Shown: positions 26,853-35,006 of the stretch, piece after piece
Layout of the letters: each line of letters starts with the position of its first letter
How positions within the stretch are numbered: the stretch's first letter is position 1
From: VRUE01 sp963822295
Lineage (GTDB): Bacteria; Actinomycetota; Thermoleophilia; Solirubrobacterales; 70-9
DNA: 64,000 nucleotides
Assembly (NCBI GenBank): GCA_963822295.1
Contig: CAWGHD010000002.1
Coordinates: 1,736,001-1,800,000 of the forward strand
Direction of reading: 5' to 3'
Notes under the pieces: generated by a model
Told to the model about the DNA's origin: nothing
Seen by the model: the letters and a program-made list of their open reading frames with translations, nothing else
The model's database searches: none
Program-made: the position numbers and the translations under genes

Positions 26853-27875
26853 ATGCGTAACCATCCGGGTGGTGCTGCAGTGACAACTGGAAAAGAGCGA
26901 GCATTGCGTGAAGCCTCAGACCGAGGTGACACCGAGGCTGCTCTTGAGCTGGCTGCCATGCTCGCCCAGCGAGGCGAGACAGCCGAGGCGATCGCCGAGT
27001 ACCGCAAGCTCGACGCTGACGGTGTGCTCAACGGGACAGGGAACCTGGCGCGTCTTCTAAAGGAGACAGGGGAAACCCGGGAGGCGGAGGAAGCGTTCAA
27101 GCGTTGCGCCGAGGCAGGCAGTGCGCGAGCCGACGCGCAGTACATCGCGCTGCGTGTCCTTCGGGGAGCCGCGACACACGAGGAGATCGTCAGGCTCGTA
27201 GCGGTGTGGGCGCGAAATGCCGACCATCTCCAGCCGGGGCATCTCCCCTCCAAGGACCAGATGACCACTCATCACTATGAGGCGCTGGTAATGATGGACG
27301 ACCTCGACGATTTGTGGCCGAGCGACGCAGGGGACTATCCCATCCTCGAGTCGATCTGCAACCGTGACTCGGTCCTCGCCGGTCTGCATGCCGCTGATGC
27401 CACGGGCAGCCCCGCGGCGGCCCATCAATTGGGGACCTACTTTCAAGGCAGAGGCGATCTGACGGATGCGTCACAAGCCTTCGAAAGGGCTGCCGAACGT
27501 GGCTGGAAGTCTGCGTTGTATGAGGCGGGCGTTGCGCGCTATAAAGCCGAGGACATCCACGGTGCGTTGGGCATAGCCAAGCGGGCCGAGGAGGAGGGAG
27601 TCTTCGGAGGCCTCTTCCTTGTGGGTGCGATTCAGCGACAACTGGGAAACCACCAGGAGGCCATGAGCGCCTGGGTCGACGCTGATCTTGCAGGAGATGC
27701 CCGTGCCTCTTTCGAGCTCGGAAAACTGATGGCGTGGATTGCTGAACAAGCCGGATCAAACGACGGTGACCTAGCGCGGCCCTATCTGGAGAAGGCCGCG
27801 GCAGCTGGAATCTCCGAAGCCCAAGAGCTTCTTGACAAACTGAACAGTCTCGACGACCCGTCCATCAGGAGGTGA
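26853..27875 (+). CDS. Sel1/TPR-repeat protein
   Basis: About 340 residues made of helical repeats: GDTEAALELAAMLAQRGET, GNLARLLKETGETREAEEAF, GSPAAAHQLGTYFQGRGDL, GDARASFELGKLMAWIAEQ. These alternate Sel1-like and TPR-like features. Solenoids of this kind bind other proteins; no catalytic domain. Start is ATG 26853 or GTG 26880; neither has a strong ribosome site. Its stop lies within the ribosome site of the next gene, so the two are co-translated. Confidence 0.75.
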   Translation: MRNHPGGAAVTTGKERALREASDRGDTEAALELAAMLAQRGETAEAIAEYRKLDADGVLNGTGNLARLLKETGETREAEEAFKRCAEAGSARADAQYIALRVLRGAATHEEIVRLVAVWARNADHLQPGHLPSKDQMTTHHYEALVMMDDLDDLWPSDAGDYPILESICNRDSVLAGLHAADATGSPAAAHQLGTYFQGRGDLTDASQAFERAAERGWKSALYEAGVARYKAEDIHGALGIAKRAEEEGVFGGLFLVGAIQRQLGNHQEAMSAWVDADLAGDARASFELGKLMAWIAEQAGSNDGDLARPYLEKAAAAGISEAQELLDKLNSLDDPSIRR

Positions 27876-27878
27876 GGG

Positions 27879-28844
27879 GTGCCCCTGGTTCTCTACGCTG
27901 CGCGCGCGCTGCCGACCCTGAAGAACGGCTATTCGCTGGTCCGGAAATGGAACGCGCTGCCGCCGGAGGCCCGGGCTGCAGTGCAGGAGCAGGGCAGGAG
28001 GACGGTGGTCGCGATCATGGCGGTGAAGGTGGCGGCAAGCGCTGAACGCAGCGCCGCCGACCCGCCGGCGACCTGGCAGGCGGCGCGCGAGACGATCCGC
28101 CGGGCCGGCCCCGCAGAAGAGATGGCGAAGGCGGTGGTGGCCGCCCTGCAGAAGGTTCCGGAGGCCACCGTCGAGGAGATCGCGGACGCGGTCGGCGCCA
28201 CCGGGAAGAACGACTCGATCTTGAAGAGCGCGATGCGCATGGCCCAGGACGACGGCTACATCCGCCGCAGAGGGGTGAACCTCCGCGGCATCAAATGGGA
28301 CATCACCGAGTGGGCGGACCTGAACCTGATCGACAACCCTCAGGTTTGCCGTCTGGAGACGGAGATCGCAGCCTTCGTCGGGGAGTTCGGCATCGCCAGT
28401 CTCGACCAGATCTCCAGCCGGCTCTGCCTCGAAGACGACTCTCCGGAGCTCCGATCGGCGCTCGAGCGGGCCATCTCCGATGAGAGCGTCCACTGGTACT
28501 GCAACGGGATCTACGGACTCGCACAGGACCAGCTCGAGGACTTCGAGCCGAAGCGGGATCTCTGGGCCGAGACCGTGCCCGCGGAGGGCAGGAGAGACTT
28601 CGAGGGTGCCCTGAAAGAGCTGGAACTCGCCGTCAAGGGCCTGGCCGGGGCGCTGAAAGGCGGTGACAGCGACGACGCGAGCGACGGCCTCGCCCCCACT
28701 CCCAGCCCCAGCCCCGGTTCGGGGGGCGAAGGCGGCGACGATCCCTACGATGCCATACAGCGCCTACAGGAGCTCCGCGAGAAGGGCGTGCTCACCGAGG
28801 AGGAGTTCGCGGCGAAGAAGGCCGAGCTGCTGCAGCGGATCTGA
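27879..28844 (+). CDS. Winged-helix-like protein with C-terminal SHOCT domain
   Basis: 321 residues. The middle contains two segments that look like winged helices (TVEEIADAVGATGKNDSILKSA...DDGYIRRRGVNLRG and IASLDQISSRLCLEDDSPELRSALERAI). After a Ser/Pro/Gly linker, the last 33 residues (DAIQRLQELREKGVLTEEEF...KKAELLQRI) are a typical SHOCT short C-terminal oligomerisation domain. Possibly a DNA-binding or adaptor protein. GTG start with AGGAGG upstream, three bases after the Sel1 gene. Function unknown. Confidence 0.72.
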   Translation: MPLVLYAARALPTLKNGYSLVRKWNALPPEARAAVQEQGRRTVVAIMAVKVAASAERSAADPPATWQAARETIRRAGPAEEMAKAVVAALQKVPEATVEEIADAVGATGKNDSILKSAMRMAQDDGYIRRRGVNLRGIKWDITEWADLNLIDNPQVCRLETEIAAFVGEFGIASLDQISSRLCLEDDSPELRSALERAISDESVHWYCNGIYGLAQDQLEDFEPKRDLWAETVPAEGRRDFEGALKELELAVKGLAGALKGGDSDDASDGLAPTPSPSPGSGGEGGDDPYDAIQRLQELREKGVLTEEEFAAKKAELLQRI

Positions 28845-28868
28845 GACGCCCGGCCGCGGCCGGGCGTC
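28845..28868. terminator. GC-rich hairpin between convergent genes
   Basis: A perfect 24-base palindrome (arms GACGCCCGGCCG) begins right after the SHOCT-protein stop and ends 16 bases before the stop of the YbjN-like gene. No T run follows, so termination strength is uncertain. Confidence 0.65.
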
Positions 28869-28884
28869 CCGTCATCGCCCTGGA

Positions 28885-29277
28885 TCAGTAGGCGTCCGCC
28901 CCGGACAGCTCCTGCTCCAGTTTGTCGCCGAATACCGCGGCGACCCTGAGCGGCTCATCGAACTCCCCGGGATCGAGGTCGGCGAGCCTGATCGAGTGGC
29001 GGAAGATGACCGGACCGCCCTCGACCAGGGCCAGTCCGCCGACCACCATCTGGTTGCTCTTCAGCAGGGCATCCTTCGGGTCTATCTGGTTCTCCTCGCA
29101 GACGGCCGTCGAGATGATCGCCCACTCCGAGTCACCGATCTCGCCACCTTTCTCGACGACGACGAGCTGAGTGCGGTCGTTGTCGAGGTTGAAGATCAGC
29201 CTCACCGAGTTGATGTCGTCGTTCGCCACCTTGTACTCGGACTTGATGTACCTGTGCAATGCATTCCAATCTGCCAT
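28885..29277 (-). CDS. YbjN-like / secretion-chaperone-fold protein
   Basis: 130 residues with the alpha-beta order of the YbjN and type III secretion chaperone (CesT-like) fold: MADWNALHRYIKSEY helix, strands RLIFNLDNDRTQLVVVE and WAIISTAVC, a helix, then VGGLALVEGGPVIFRHSI and a C-terminal helix FDEPLRVAAVFGDKLEQEL. Such folds bind peptides or partner proteins. The ATG has AGGAAAGGAA upstream. It follows the SLGRA-motif membrane gene at 29341 on the same strand, with 63 bases between, so likely the same transcript. Confidence 0.65.
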   Translation of the reverse strand: MADWNALHRYIKSEYKVANDDINSVRLIFNLDNDRTQLVVVEKGGEIGDSEWAIISTAVCEENQIDPKDALLKSNQMVVGGLALVEGGPVIFRHSIRLADLDPGEFDEPLRVAAVFGDKLEQELSGADAY

Positions 29278-29340
29278 GACTGTTCATTCCTTTCCTGTTT
29301 GGTGATGTCGTCAACTTTTGAGTGGAAGTCGGGGTCAGCG

Positions 29341-30477
29341 TTAAAGCCTCGGCCGCACCGTGTGTTCGCGCCACCAGCGGTAGAGGCGGATGCGGGATCG
29401 GCCGGTGATCGAGGCGAACAGTTGCGTACGGGGGTCCTCCCAGGCGAGGGTCGAGTGGCGCCCCGAGCCGTAACAGAGCAGCGAGCCGATCGTGCGGTTC
29501 GGGTGGGAGTTCCGGTGCCAGCTACCCGAGTAGGGAGCGCGATTCGGGCACTCGTCAGCGGAGGCGCCGTCGCCTCGGCCCTCGACCGCGTGCTTCCTCT
29601 GGGACACGTAGACGTCGAGCAGCTGCTGGTTGCGAAAGGCCATGAACTTCCCGCGCAGGCGCCCCTGATGGCAACCGACCAGGCCGTCGAGGCTGTTGCG
29701 GTAGAGACCCGCGGGAAGGGCGGCGATCGAGCGGCGCGAGCAGTGGCCCATGGGCACCGCTGCGATCAGCCGGCGATCGACCTTGCGCTGCTCCGCCACC
29801 GACGGCACATCGCTGCGCGGCGCGACCAGCCAGGCCACGCCGAGCACAGCGATGACGGCGAATGTCAGGGCGAGCTTGCGCTGGTTCGGTTGTTCGATCC
29901 GGTCGGCGAGCAGGCGCAGCCCGAGCGTGAGGACAAAGGCGGTCGTCACCACCAGGGGGGCACAGGCCCAGGCACTTGGCGGAATCGACCCCTCCTGGGC
30001 GGCGCTCTGCATGAAGAGCCAGGGCAGGCCGAGGCAGAGCAGCATGAAGTCGATGTACAGGGTTCCCTCAGACCAGGCCAGCTTTCCCGCCCCGGCGCGG
30101 ATCCCGTCGTAGGCGAGACTCGCGAGGACCATGACACCGGCCCCGATCGCCGCCGGCAGCCACTGGTAGTGCCAGGTCGCGGCGATCGCCGTCAAGAAGT
30201 CGGCTCCGGACGGCAGGAAGGTGAGCGGCAGGCTGACGCCCATCGTCACCGCCAGGCCCCCGGCGGCCAGGGCGGCGACCAACCAGAGCTCGCGGGTCGC
30301 CGAGTGCCGAAAACGCGCCCGGGCCTCGGCCCGGCGGGCCTTTTCCGCCGCTCGGCGCTCGGCATCTTCCTGTTCGAGCCGTTCCCGCTCTTCCCGGTCG
30401 CGCTGATCGGCTTCGCGTTCCGCGATCGGCGCCAAGGAGATGACGGCGATTGCCCGGCCGAGCGATTCCTCGGTCAT
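29341..30477 (-). CDS. SLGRA-motif membrane protein 1 (378 aa)
   Basis: Begins TEESLGRAIAVISLAPIAER, then a charged Glu/Arg coiled coil (residues about 20-60), about five transmembrane helices (WLVAALAAGGLAVTMGVSL, LPAAIGAGVMVLASLAY, IDFMLLCLGLPWLFM, LVVTTAFVLTLGLRLLA, LALTFAVIAVLGVAWLVAP) and a soluble C-terminal domain with GKFMAFRNQQLLDVYVSQ. The ATG at 30477 is chosen since the same motif lies at the N terminus of three other island proteins and since the duplicated 86-bp leader ends exactly before it; ATG 30507 is the alternative. No known family. Confidence 0.7.
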   Translation of the reverse strand: MTEESLGRAIAVISLAPIAEREADQRDREERERLEQEDAERRAAEKARRAEARARFRHSATRELWLVAALAAGGLAVTMGVSLPLTFLPSGADFLTAIAATWHYQWLPAAIGAGVMVLASLAYDGIRAGAGKLAWSEGTLYIDFMLLCLGLPWLFMQSAAQEGSIPPSAWACAPLVVTTAFVLTLGLRLLADRIEQPNQRKLALTFAVIAVLGVAWLVAPRSDVPSVAEQRKVDRRLIAAVPMGHCSRRSIAALPAGLYRNSLDGLVGCHQGRLRGKFMAFRNQQLLDVYVSQRKHAVEGRGDGASADECPNRAPYSGSWHRNSHPNRTIGSLLCYGSGRHSTLAWEDPRTQLFASITGRSRIRLYRWWREHTVRPRL

Positions 30478-30564
30478 ACCCTGCGGTGACTGGACATTGG
30501 CGCGCATCCTCTCACCCGAAGTCCAGCAAAAACAAGGGGAGATGGGTACGGGATGGTTACGGTT
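30478..30564 (-). promoter_or_regulatory. Duplicated promoter/leader module, copy A
   Basis: An 87-base segment nearly identical to 41971-42056. Read on the minus strand it holds two copies of GTA-A/C-CCATC, a CTTGTTTTTGCTGGAC block and an inverted pair CTGGAC/GTCCAG about 25 bases apart, and it ends at the ATG of the SLGRA-1 gene. Further GTAACC-type boxes lie just upstream (to about 30590). Confidence 0.65.
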
Positions 30565-30703
30565 TGTGTGTGACGGTTACTGTGTCAAATTGAATACCGC
30601 ACCTTTCCGGTAGTCGCGGCGGCGCGTTTCGGTCACCGTCCGCCACACTCTTGCTACGGCTTCGATCGACAGCCGGACGGCGAAGTGTGCTCTGATCCCG
30701 TCG

Positions 30704-32446
30704 ATGCCGGGGACCTTCGCTGCGCTCGCGACGACGGCCATCGCCTCGACCCTGCTTGCGAACCTCGGCCTGCTGCCCCCGGCGCTCGCGGCCGGCCTGC
30801 TACTGGCAACCTGCGGCCGGCTGCTGGCGGAGCTCATCGTCCAACCTGCGTCCTCTGCGGACCGCCGGCTGCGTGGCGAGGTGGTGGCATGGAAGGAGGC
30901 CCTGGTCAATGACCGCTCGGCGCAGCTCTCCCACGACCTCGTGCACTGGCCGCGCCGGATCATGCGCGACGCCGCTCTGTTCCTGCGGACCGCCGGCTAC
31001 ACGCGCGAGGCGACCCGGGTCGAGCGGGCCGGCGAGCGGTGCCAGGCCGCCGGCCGCCGCGGCGGCCGGCGTACAGGTGACTTCGGCGACCCCTCCGGCG
31101 GCCGCCTCGGCCTCATCGGCGGTGCCGCGCTCACAACTCCGACCAGGTCAGACCGGCCCTTGAGGCACTTCTCGGTCGCCGCCAACCTGCCCAGGTGGCT
31201 CGGCCCGGCGTGGGCCGAGCGGCTCTCGCGCCTGATGCGCCCGATCGACCTCGTGCGCCTTCTGCACACACCCCAGATCGAGCGCCGCACCCTGGTCGGG
31301 ACGCTCTGGCTGCGCGCCGCGATCGTCCTCGCAGCACCGCTTTCCGGCGCGGTGTCGCCGAGCGGGGACGTTCCGCTCGGATCGGGCTCGACGGCACCCG
31401 CCGAGGCGCTCTACTGGCTGGTTGCCTGCGAGGCGGTGGCCACCGCCATCCTTGCCCCGCGCATCGCCGACTTCGTGATCGGGCGACCGGTGCGATGGCC
31501 GCTGCTGCTCGCCGAGCAGGCGCTGGCGCTGGCGCTGATCGGCGCTTTCCCCTGTTGGGCCTGCTGCGCCTACGCCGCCGGTCCGATCGTCTGGTTCGAG
31601 AAGCGCGAATGGAGCCTCTGGAAGATCCCCGTCTGGGCGGTCCTCAATCTCGGGGCAGTCCTCGCCTTCGCAAGCCAGAGCCCGGTCGCCGAGGCGGCGA
31701 TCGCCGCCGTCGTCGTCGCTCTGATCGCCGACAGCTACGGCTTGATGCTGCCGGCGGTGCTGGCGACCCTGCTCCGCGGCTGGCACGCCGAGCGCACCGC
31801 GCGCAAGCTGATCGTCGCCCGCGCCGCCCGCTCCCGCGAGACCGTACGCGGCGCGATCGCCGAGACCAGGGTCGTCCTCGAACGAGCCGGCGAGGACGAC
31901 GGCGCGCCGGACGGGGGCGAGATCGAAACGCTCCTCGACGGACTGGCGCAGGCCGAGGAGCAACTGGAGCGGACCGCGGCGAGCGACTTGGGCCGCCCAC
32001 CCCACACCCTGGCCGACATCTGCGCCCAGGCGGTCGCCGGCGCCGGCGTCTCGCCGGCCGGCTGGGACCCGGGCGCAGCCCTGCACGCGACCCAGATCGA
32101 GTGCCGCCCGGAGGATCTCGGACGTCTGGAGGTGACAAGCCCGGGTGCCCGTCGGGCCCTGGAACGTCTGGTCAAGCGAGTGGTCTTCGAGGCGGTCGCC
32201 CACGGCCTGGGACTGCTCTCGACGCGGATCGAGGCGGCGGGCGACAGAGTGGTCGTCGCAATCGCCAATGAGGTGCACCCCGACCGGATCGACGGCGCCG
32301 GCGCCGGATACCGCTGGACCGAGGCGCTGGCTGCTTCGCTGCCCGGGGCGACTGTCGACCCCGGCCTGGTCGAAGAGTTCAACGGGCTGACCATGTGGGT
32401 AGTCCGGGTACAACTCGAGGTCACCTGCTTCAAGGCCCGACGGTGA
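30704..32446 (+). CDS. Membrane sensor-kinase-like protein, catalytic motifs degenerate
   Basis: 580 residues: two N-terminal hydrophobic helices, a soluble linker with QLSHDLVHWPRRIMRD, about six more membrane helices (residues about 200-360), then a cytoplasmic helical region (ERTARKLIVARAARSRETV) and a C-terminal domain shaped like a GHKL ATPase (RVVFEAVAHGLGLLSTRIEA, DRVVVAIANEV). The H-box histidine, D-x-G-x-G and second G box of active histidine kinases are not recognisable. It sits 40 bases ahead of a response-regulator gene and is therefore likely its partner, perhaps acting as a ligand sensor or phosphatase. Start ATG 30704. Confidence 0.65.
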   Translation: MPGTFAALATTAIASTLLANLGLLPPALAAGLLLATCGRLLAELIVQPASSADRRLRGEVVAWKEALVNDRSAQLSHDLVHWPRRIMRDAALFLRTAGYTREATRVERAGERCQAAGRRGGRRTGDFGDPSGGRLGLIGGAALTTPTRSDRPLRHFSVAANLPRWLGPAWAERLSRLMRPIDLVRLLHTPQIERRTLVGTLWLRAAIVLAAPLSGAVSPSGDVPLGSGSTAPAEALYWLVACEAVATAILAPRIADFVIGRPVRWPLLLAEQALALALIGAFPCWACCAYAAGPIVWFEKREWSLWKIPVWAVLNLGAVLAFASQSPVAEAAIAAVVVALIADSYGLMLPAVLATLLRGWHAERTARKLIVARAARSRETVRGAIAETRVVLERAGEDDGAPDGGEIETLLDGLAQAEEQLERTAASDLGRPPHTLADICAQAVAGAGVSPAGWDPGAALHATQIECRPEDLGRLEVTSPGARRALERLVKRVVFEAVAHGLGLLSTRIEAAGDRVVVAIANEVHPDRIDGAGAGYRWTEALAASLPGATVDPGLVEEFNGLTMWVVRVQLEVTCFKARR

Positions 32447-32486
32447 TTGCGCCGTACGCACCTGGATGTGCATATCCTCCCGGCGC

Positions 32487-33296
32487 GTGGGGGCGGGGAG
32501 AGAAATCCGAATCGTGATCGCGGAGGACTCTCAGGCCGGACAGCAGCTGTGGTCGCAGCTCGAACGCGATCTCTCCGGGATGCTCGCGCCGCGAGAGCTC
32601 AGCGTCACCATCGCCCAAAACGCCGGCGAGCTGCTCAGCGTGCTCGCCAGCCTCGAGCGGTCGGCGCGGAGGCCGGATATGGTGTTGATCGACCTGCACG
32701 TCCCCGTGCGCAGCTGGGTTCTCTCCTCGACCGCGACCGGCGACGGCTGGCCCGACACCGCGAAGGCCGGTGTCTGGCTCGGCAAGCGGATCCGCGGCGG
32801 CGGCAATGACACCAGCCTGCTCGTGCTCTGGACCAGCAACGTGCTCGCCAACGAGCTGAACGACGCCTACGCGTTCTGCAACCTCGAGGCGGGGAATCGC
32901 CCGGTCGGCGACTACGTCCTCGACAAGGCGACCGAAAGGGTCGCGCAGGCCGTGGTCCTTGCCCGCCTGCTCGATTCCGACCCCGAAGCGCGGCCGGCGT
33001 GGCAGCCGCCCACTCCCACCGTGGCCGTCACCGAAGCCCCGCGCAGGTCCCTCCCCTACCTCGAGCAGGGGCTGCGTTCGCAGGCGATAGCCGAACGACT
33101 GGTGCTGAGCAAGAAGACGGTCGACGACCACAAGGCGATCCTCCGCGACAGCCTCTGCGGGGACGTGAGCGGCGACGAGCACGAGCTCAGCGTGGCGATC
33201 GTCAGCGCCGCGCGCCGCGCTCACCTCCCCTGGATCTCCCTTCATTACGACGACGACGCGAACGACCCCCTCAATGTGCTCGGGGGCGCCAAATGA
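32487..33296 (+). CDS. Response regulator: receiver with insertion plus LuxR-like HTH
   Basis: 269 residues. Receiver residues are canonical: acidic pair E13-D14 (IVIAEDS), phospho-acceptor D69 (VLIDLHVP), a Thr/Ser in LLVLWTSN and K147 (YVLDKAT). An unusual insertion of about 30 residues (VRSWVLSSTATGDGWPDTAK) follows D69. The C terminus has a LuxR-type helix-turn-helix: GLRSQAIAERLVLSKKTVDD. GTG 32487 is chosen to include the first beta strand IRIVIAED; ATG 32466 is possible. Probably controls the island promoters. Confidence 0.75.
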   Translation: MGAGREIRIVIAEDSQAGQQLWSQLERDLSGMLAPRELSVTIAQNAGELLSVLASLERSARRPDMVLIDLHVPVRSWVLSSTATGDGWPDTAKAGVWLGKRIRGGGNDTSLLVLWTSNVLANELNDAYAFCNLEAGNRPVGDYVLDKATERVAQAVVLARLLDSDPEARPAWQPPTPTVAVTEAPRRSLPYLEQGLRSQAIAERLVLSKKTVDDHKAILRDSLCGDVSGDEHELSVAIVSAARRAHLPWISLHYDDDANDPLNVLGGAK

Positions 33297-33742
33297 GCGA
33301 AGCCAACTCGTTGGTCTCCGGGCTTCTGGTCATCGGCCTGCTCGTCCTCCTGATTCTCTTCATCGTTCGGGGCGGCAAGTTCGGCATCTCCGCACCCAAG
33401 GGCGGGCGTCTGCCCGGCCTCCCCGGCGCCGGTAGGGCACGGACCGCGAACCGCACGCCGATCGAAGTGTTCTTCGCCCTCTTCGCGATCGCGAACCTGG
33501 CCACCTCGGAGTCCGTCGCCGGGATCGGCGCCCTGGCGATCGTGACTGCGATGGTCTTCCTGGTCGTCGCCTACGCCGCCTTCTCCGACCTCGGCCTGCT
33601 CGCCGTCATCTTCGGAGCGGTCGCCGCTTTCGCGGACGTCGCCCTGACCGAGGGCACCGAGGTCGCGGTCATGGTCCTCGTCATCACGGCCTTCATCGCC
33701 TTCATCTACTACGGCATAGGTGCCGGCGGGCGGGGATCGTAG
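33293..33742 (+). CDS. Small membrane protein, 4 TM (149 aa)
   Basis: 149 residues with a first helix (LVSGLLVIGLLVLLILFIV), a short basic, glycine-rich loop, then about three further helices (VFFALFAIANLA, ALAIVTAMVFLVVAYAAF, LLAVIFGAVAAFADVAL, VAVMVLVITAFIAFIYYGI). No family recognised. It starts in an ATGA overlap with the response-regulator stop, so it belongs to the sensor/regulator unit; it ends five bases from the convergent phosphatase stop. Confidence 0.72.
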   Translation: MSEANSLVSGLLVIGLLVLLILFIVRGGKFGISAPKGGRLPGLPGAGRARTANRTPIEVFFALFAIANLATSESVAGIGALAIVTAMVFLVVAYAAFSDLGLLAVIFGAVAAFADVALTEGTEVAVMVLVITAFIAFIYYGIGAGGRGS

Positions 33743-33747
33743 AGCGG

Positions 33748-34476
33748 CTAGGTCCGCACCAGCATCACGCTGACGTTGTCCGGCGCCCCCCGCTCGAGCG
33801 CCAGGCGGACCAGCGATTCGAGGATCGCCGCGTCTGACGCCTCACCGGCGAACGCCGCTCCGATCTCCTCGTCGGAGACCGGAGTCGTGAGGCCGTCGGA
33901 GCAGAGCAGGAAGCCCAGTGGCTCGCGTTTGAACCACTGCACATGCGGGCTCGGGTCGACCGGCCGGGAGCCGCCGAGGGCCTGGGTCAGGACCGAGGCC
34001 TGGCGCTCGGCGGCGGGGTCGAGGGCGCCGGGGTTGTCGTCGAAGGAGACCGGCAGCACCGAGTCGCCGGCGAGTTCGTAGATCCTCGTGTCGCCGACGT
34101 TGGCGCAGAGGATCGTGTCGGCCGCGATCACCAAGGCCGCGACCGTCGTCGCCATCCCGGCGAGGGCGGGGTCGGTGGCGGCCTCCCGCGTCAACACGTC
34201 GTGGGCGGCGAGGAGCACGTCGCCGAGCTCGCCGGTGTCGCGCGGCGGCGGGTTGTGGACGAGCTCGCGGACGACGGTGAGGCTCGCCACGTCCCCGGCG
34301 GCCTGGCCCCCGAGCCCGTCGGCTACAACGCAGACGACGGGGTCCTCGCCGGAGTAGGAGTGCAGGGCGAGCCCGACGTTCCCCTGCGCGGCCCAGCCGC
34401 TGCAGCCGATGCTGTCCTCGTTGCGCTCCCGGACCAGGCCGGGGTGGGTGGCGGCGCAGACGCGGACGAAACTCAT
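33748..34476 (-). CDS. PP2C-family Ser/Thr protein phosphatase
   Basis: 242 residues. Removes phosphate from Ser/Thr with two metal ions. Bacterial PP2C motifs are complete: RERNEDSIG, CVVADGLGGQAAGDVAS, VGDTRIYEL, CSDGLTTPV and GAPDNVSVMLV; the metal-binding Asp residues are all present. No membrane segment. It is the last gene of the eight-gene operon and overlaps the FHA gene by 4 bases (ATGA). Likely counteracts the kinase encoded by the first gene. Confidence 0.95.
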   Translation of the reverse strand: MSFVRVCAATHPGLVRERNEDSIGCSGWAAQGNVGLALHSYSGEDPVVCVVADGLGGQAAGDVASLTVVRELVHNPPPRDTGELGDVLLAAHDVLTREAATDPALAGMATTVAALVIAADTILCANVGDTRIYELAGDSVLPVSFDDNPGALDPAAERQASVLTQALGGSRPVDPSPHVQWFKREPLGFLLCSDGLTTPVSDEEIGAAFAGEASDAAILESLVRLALERGAPDNVSVMLVRT

Positions 34477-35006
34477 CGGATCTCGATCTCCAGGCTCGCC
34501 GCCAGGCGCAGCACCTGGCCGACGCGCAGCTCCGTGGGCGAATTCGGCGGCAGCCGGCTGCCGTCGACGAAGGTGCCGTTGGTCGAGCCCAGGTCGGTGA
34601 CGATGAGAGCCCCTGGGCGGGCAACGCGGGCGTGCGTCCTGCCCACATTGGGATAGTCGGCGAGGGACTTGGCAAATGGCTGTTGGGCCCTGCCGAGCTC
34701 GACCGTCTCGCCTTCCCTCAGCGCGTGGCTCCCCCAGGGAAAGGCGAGCGTGCTCGCCGCGTCCGGGGCGACACCGGAGACGGGTTCGCCGCAGTAGCGA
34801 CAGATGACATCGCCCGCGGCGAGCGACTGCCCGCAACCGGGCGTCGCGCAGCGCCTGGGCGCGCCGGCGGGGACGGGCGCAGCCGCCACCTCGCCGGCTT
34901 CGGTTCCGACCTCGGGCGCCTCCGGGGCCGCGGCCACGAGCTTGCTCCGGCAGAGCCCGCAGTAGTCGCCGGGGGGCGACTCGCCGCGGCAGACCGCACA
35001 GGTCAC
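34473..35006 (-). CDS. Zinc-ribbon FHA-domain protein
   Basis: 177 residues. N-terminal zinc ribbons CAVC...CGLC (about residues 3-20) and CATPGCG...CRYCG, then a C-terminal FHA domain with LGRAQ, NVGRTHARV (conserved Arg and His in place of S-R-x-H) and the signature TDLGSTNGTFVDG. FHA domains bind phosphothreonine. GTG 35006 gives a GTGA overlap with the radical SAM gene like the other junctions; GTG 35015 is the alternative. The natural ligand may be the TSLD repeats of the operon's kinase. Confidence 0.93.
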   Translation of the reverse strand: MTCAVCRGESPPGDYCGLCRSKLVAAAPEAPEVGTEAGEVAAAPVPAGAPRRCATPGCGQSLAAGDVICRYCGEPVSGVAPDAASTLAFPWGSHALREGETVELGRAQQPFAKSLADYPNVGRTHARVARPGALIVTDLGSTNGTFVDGSRLPPNSPTELRVGQVLRLAASLEIEIR

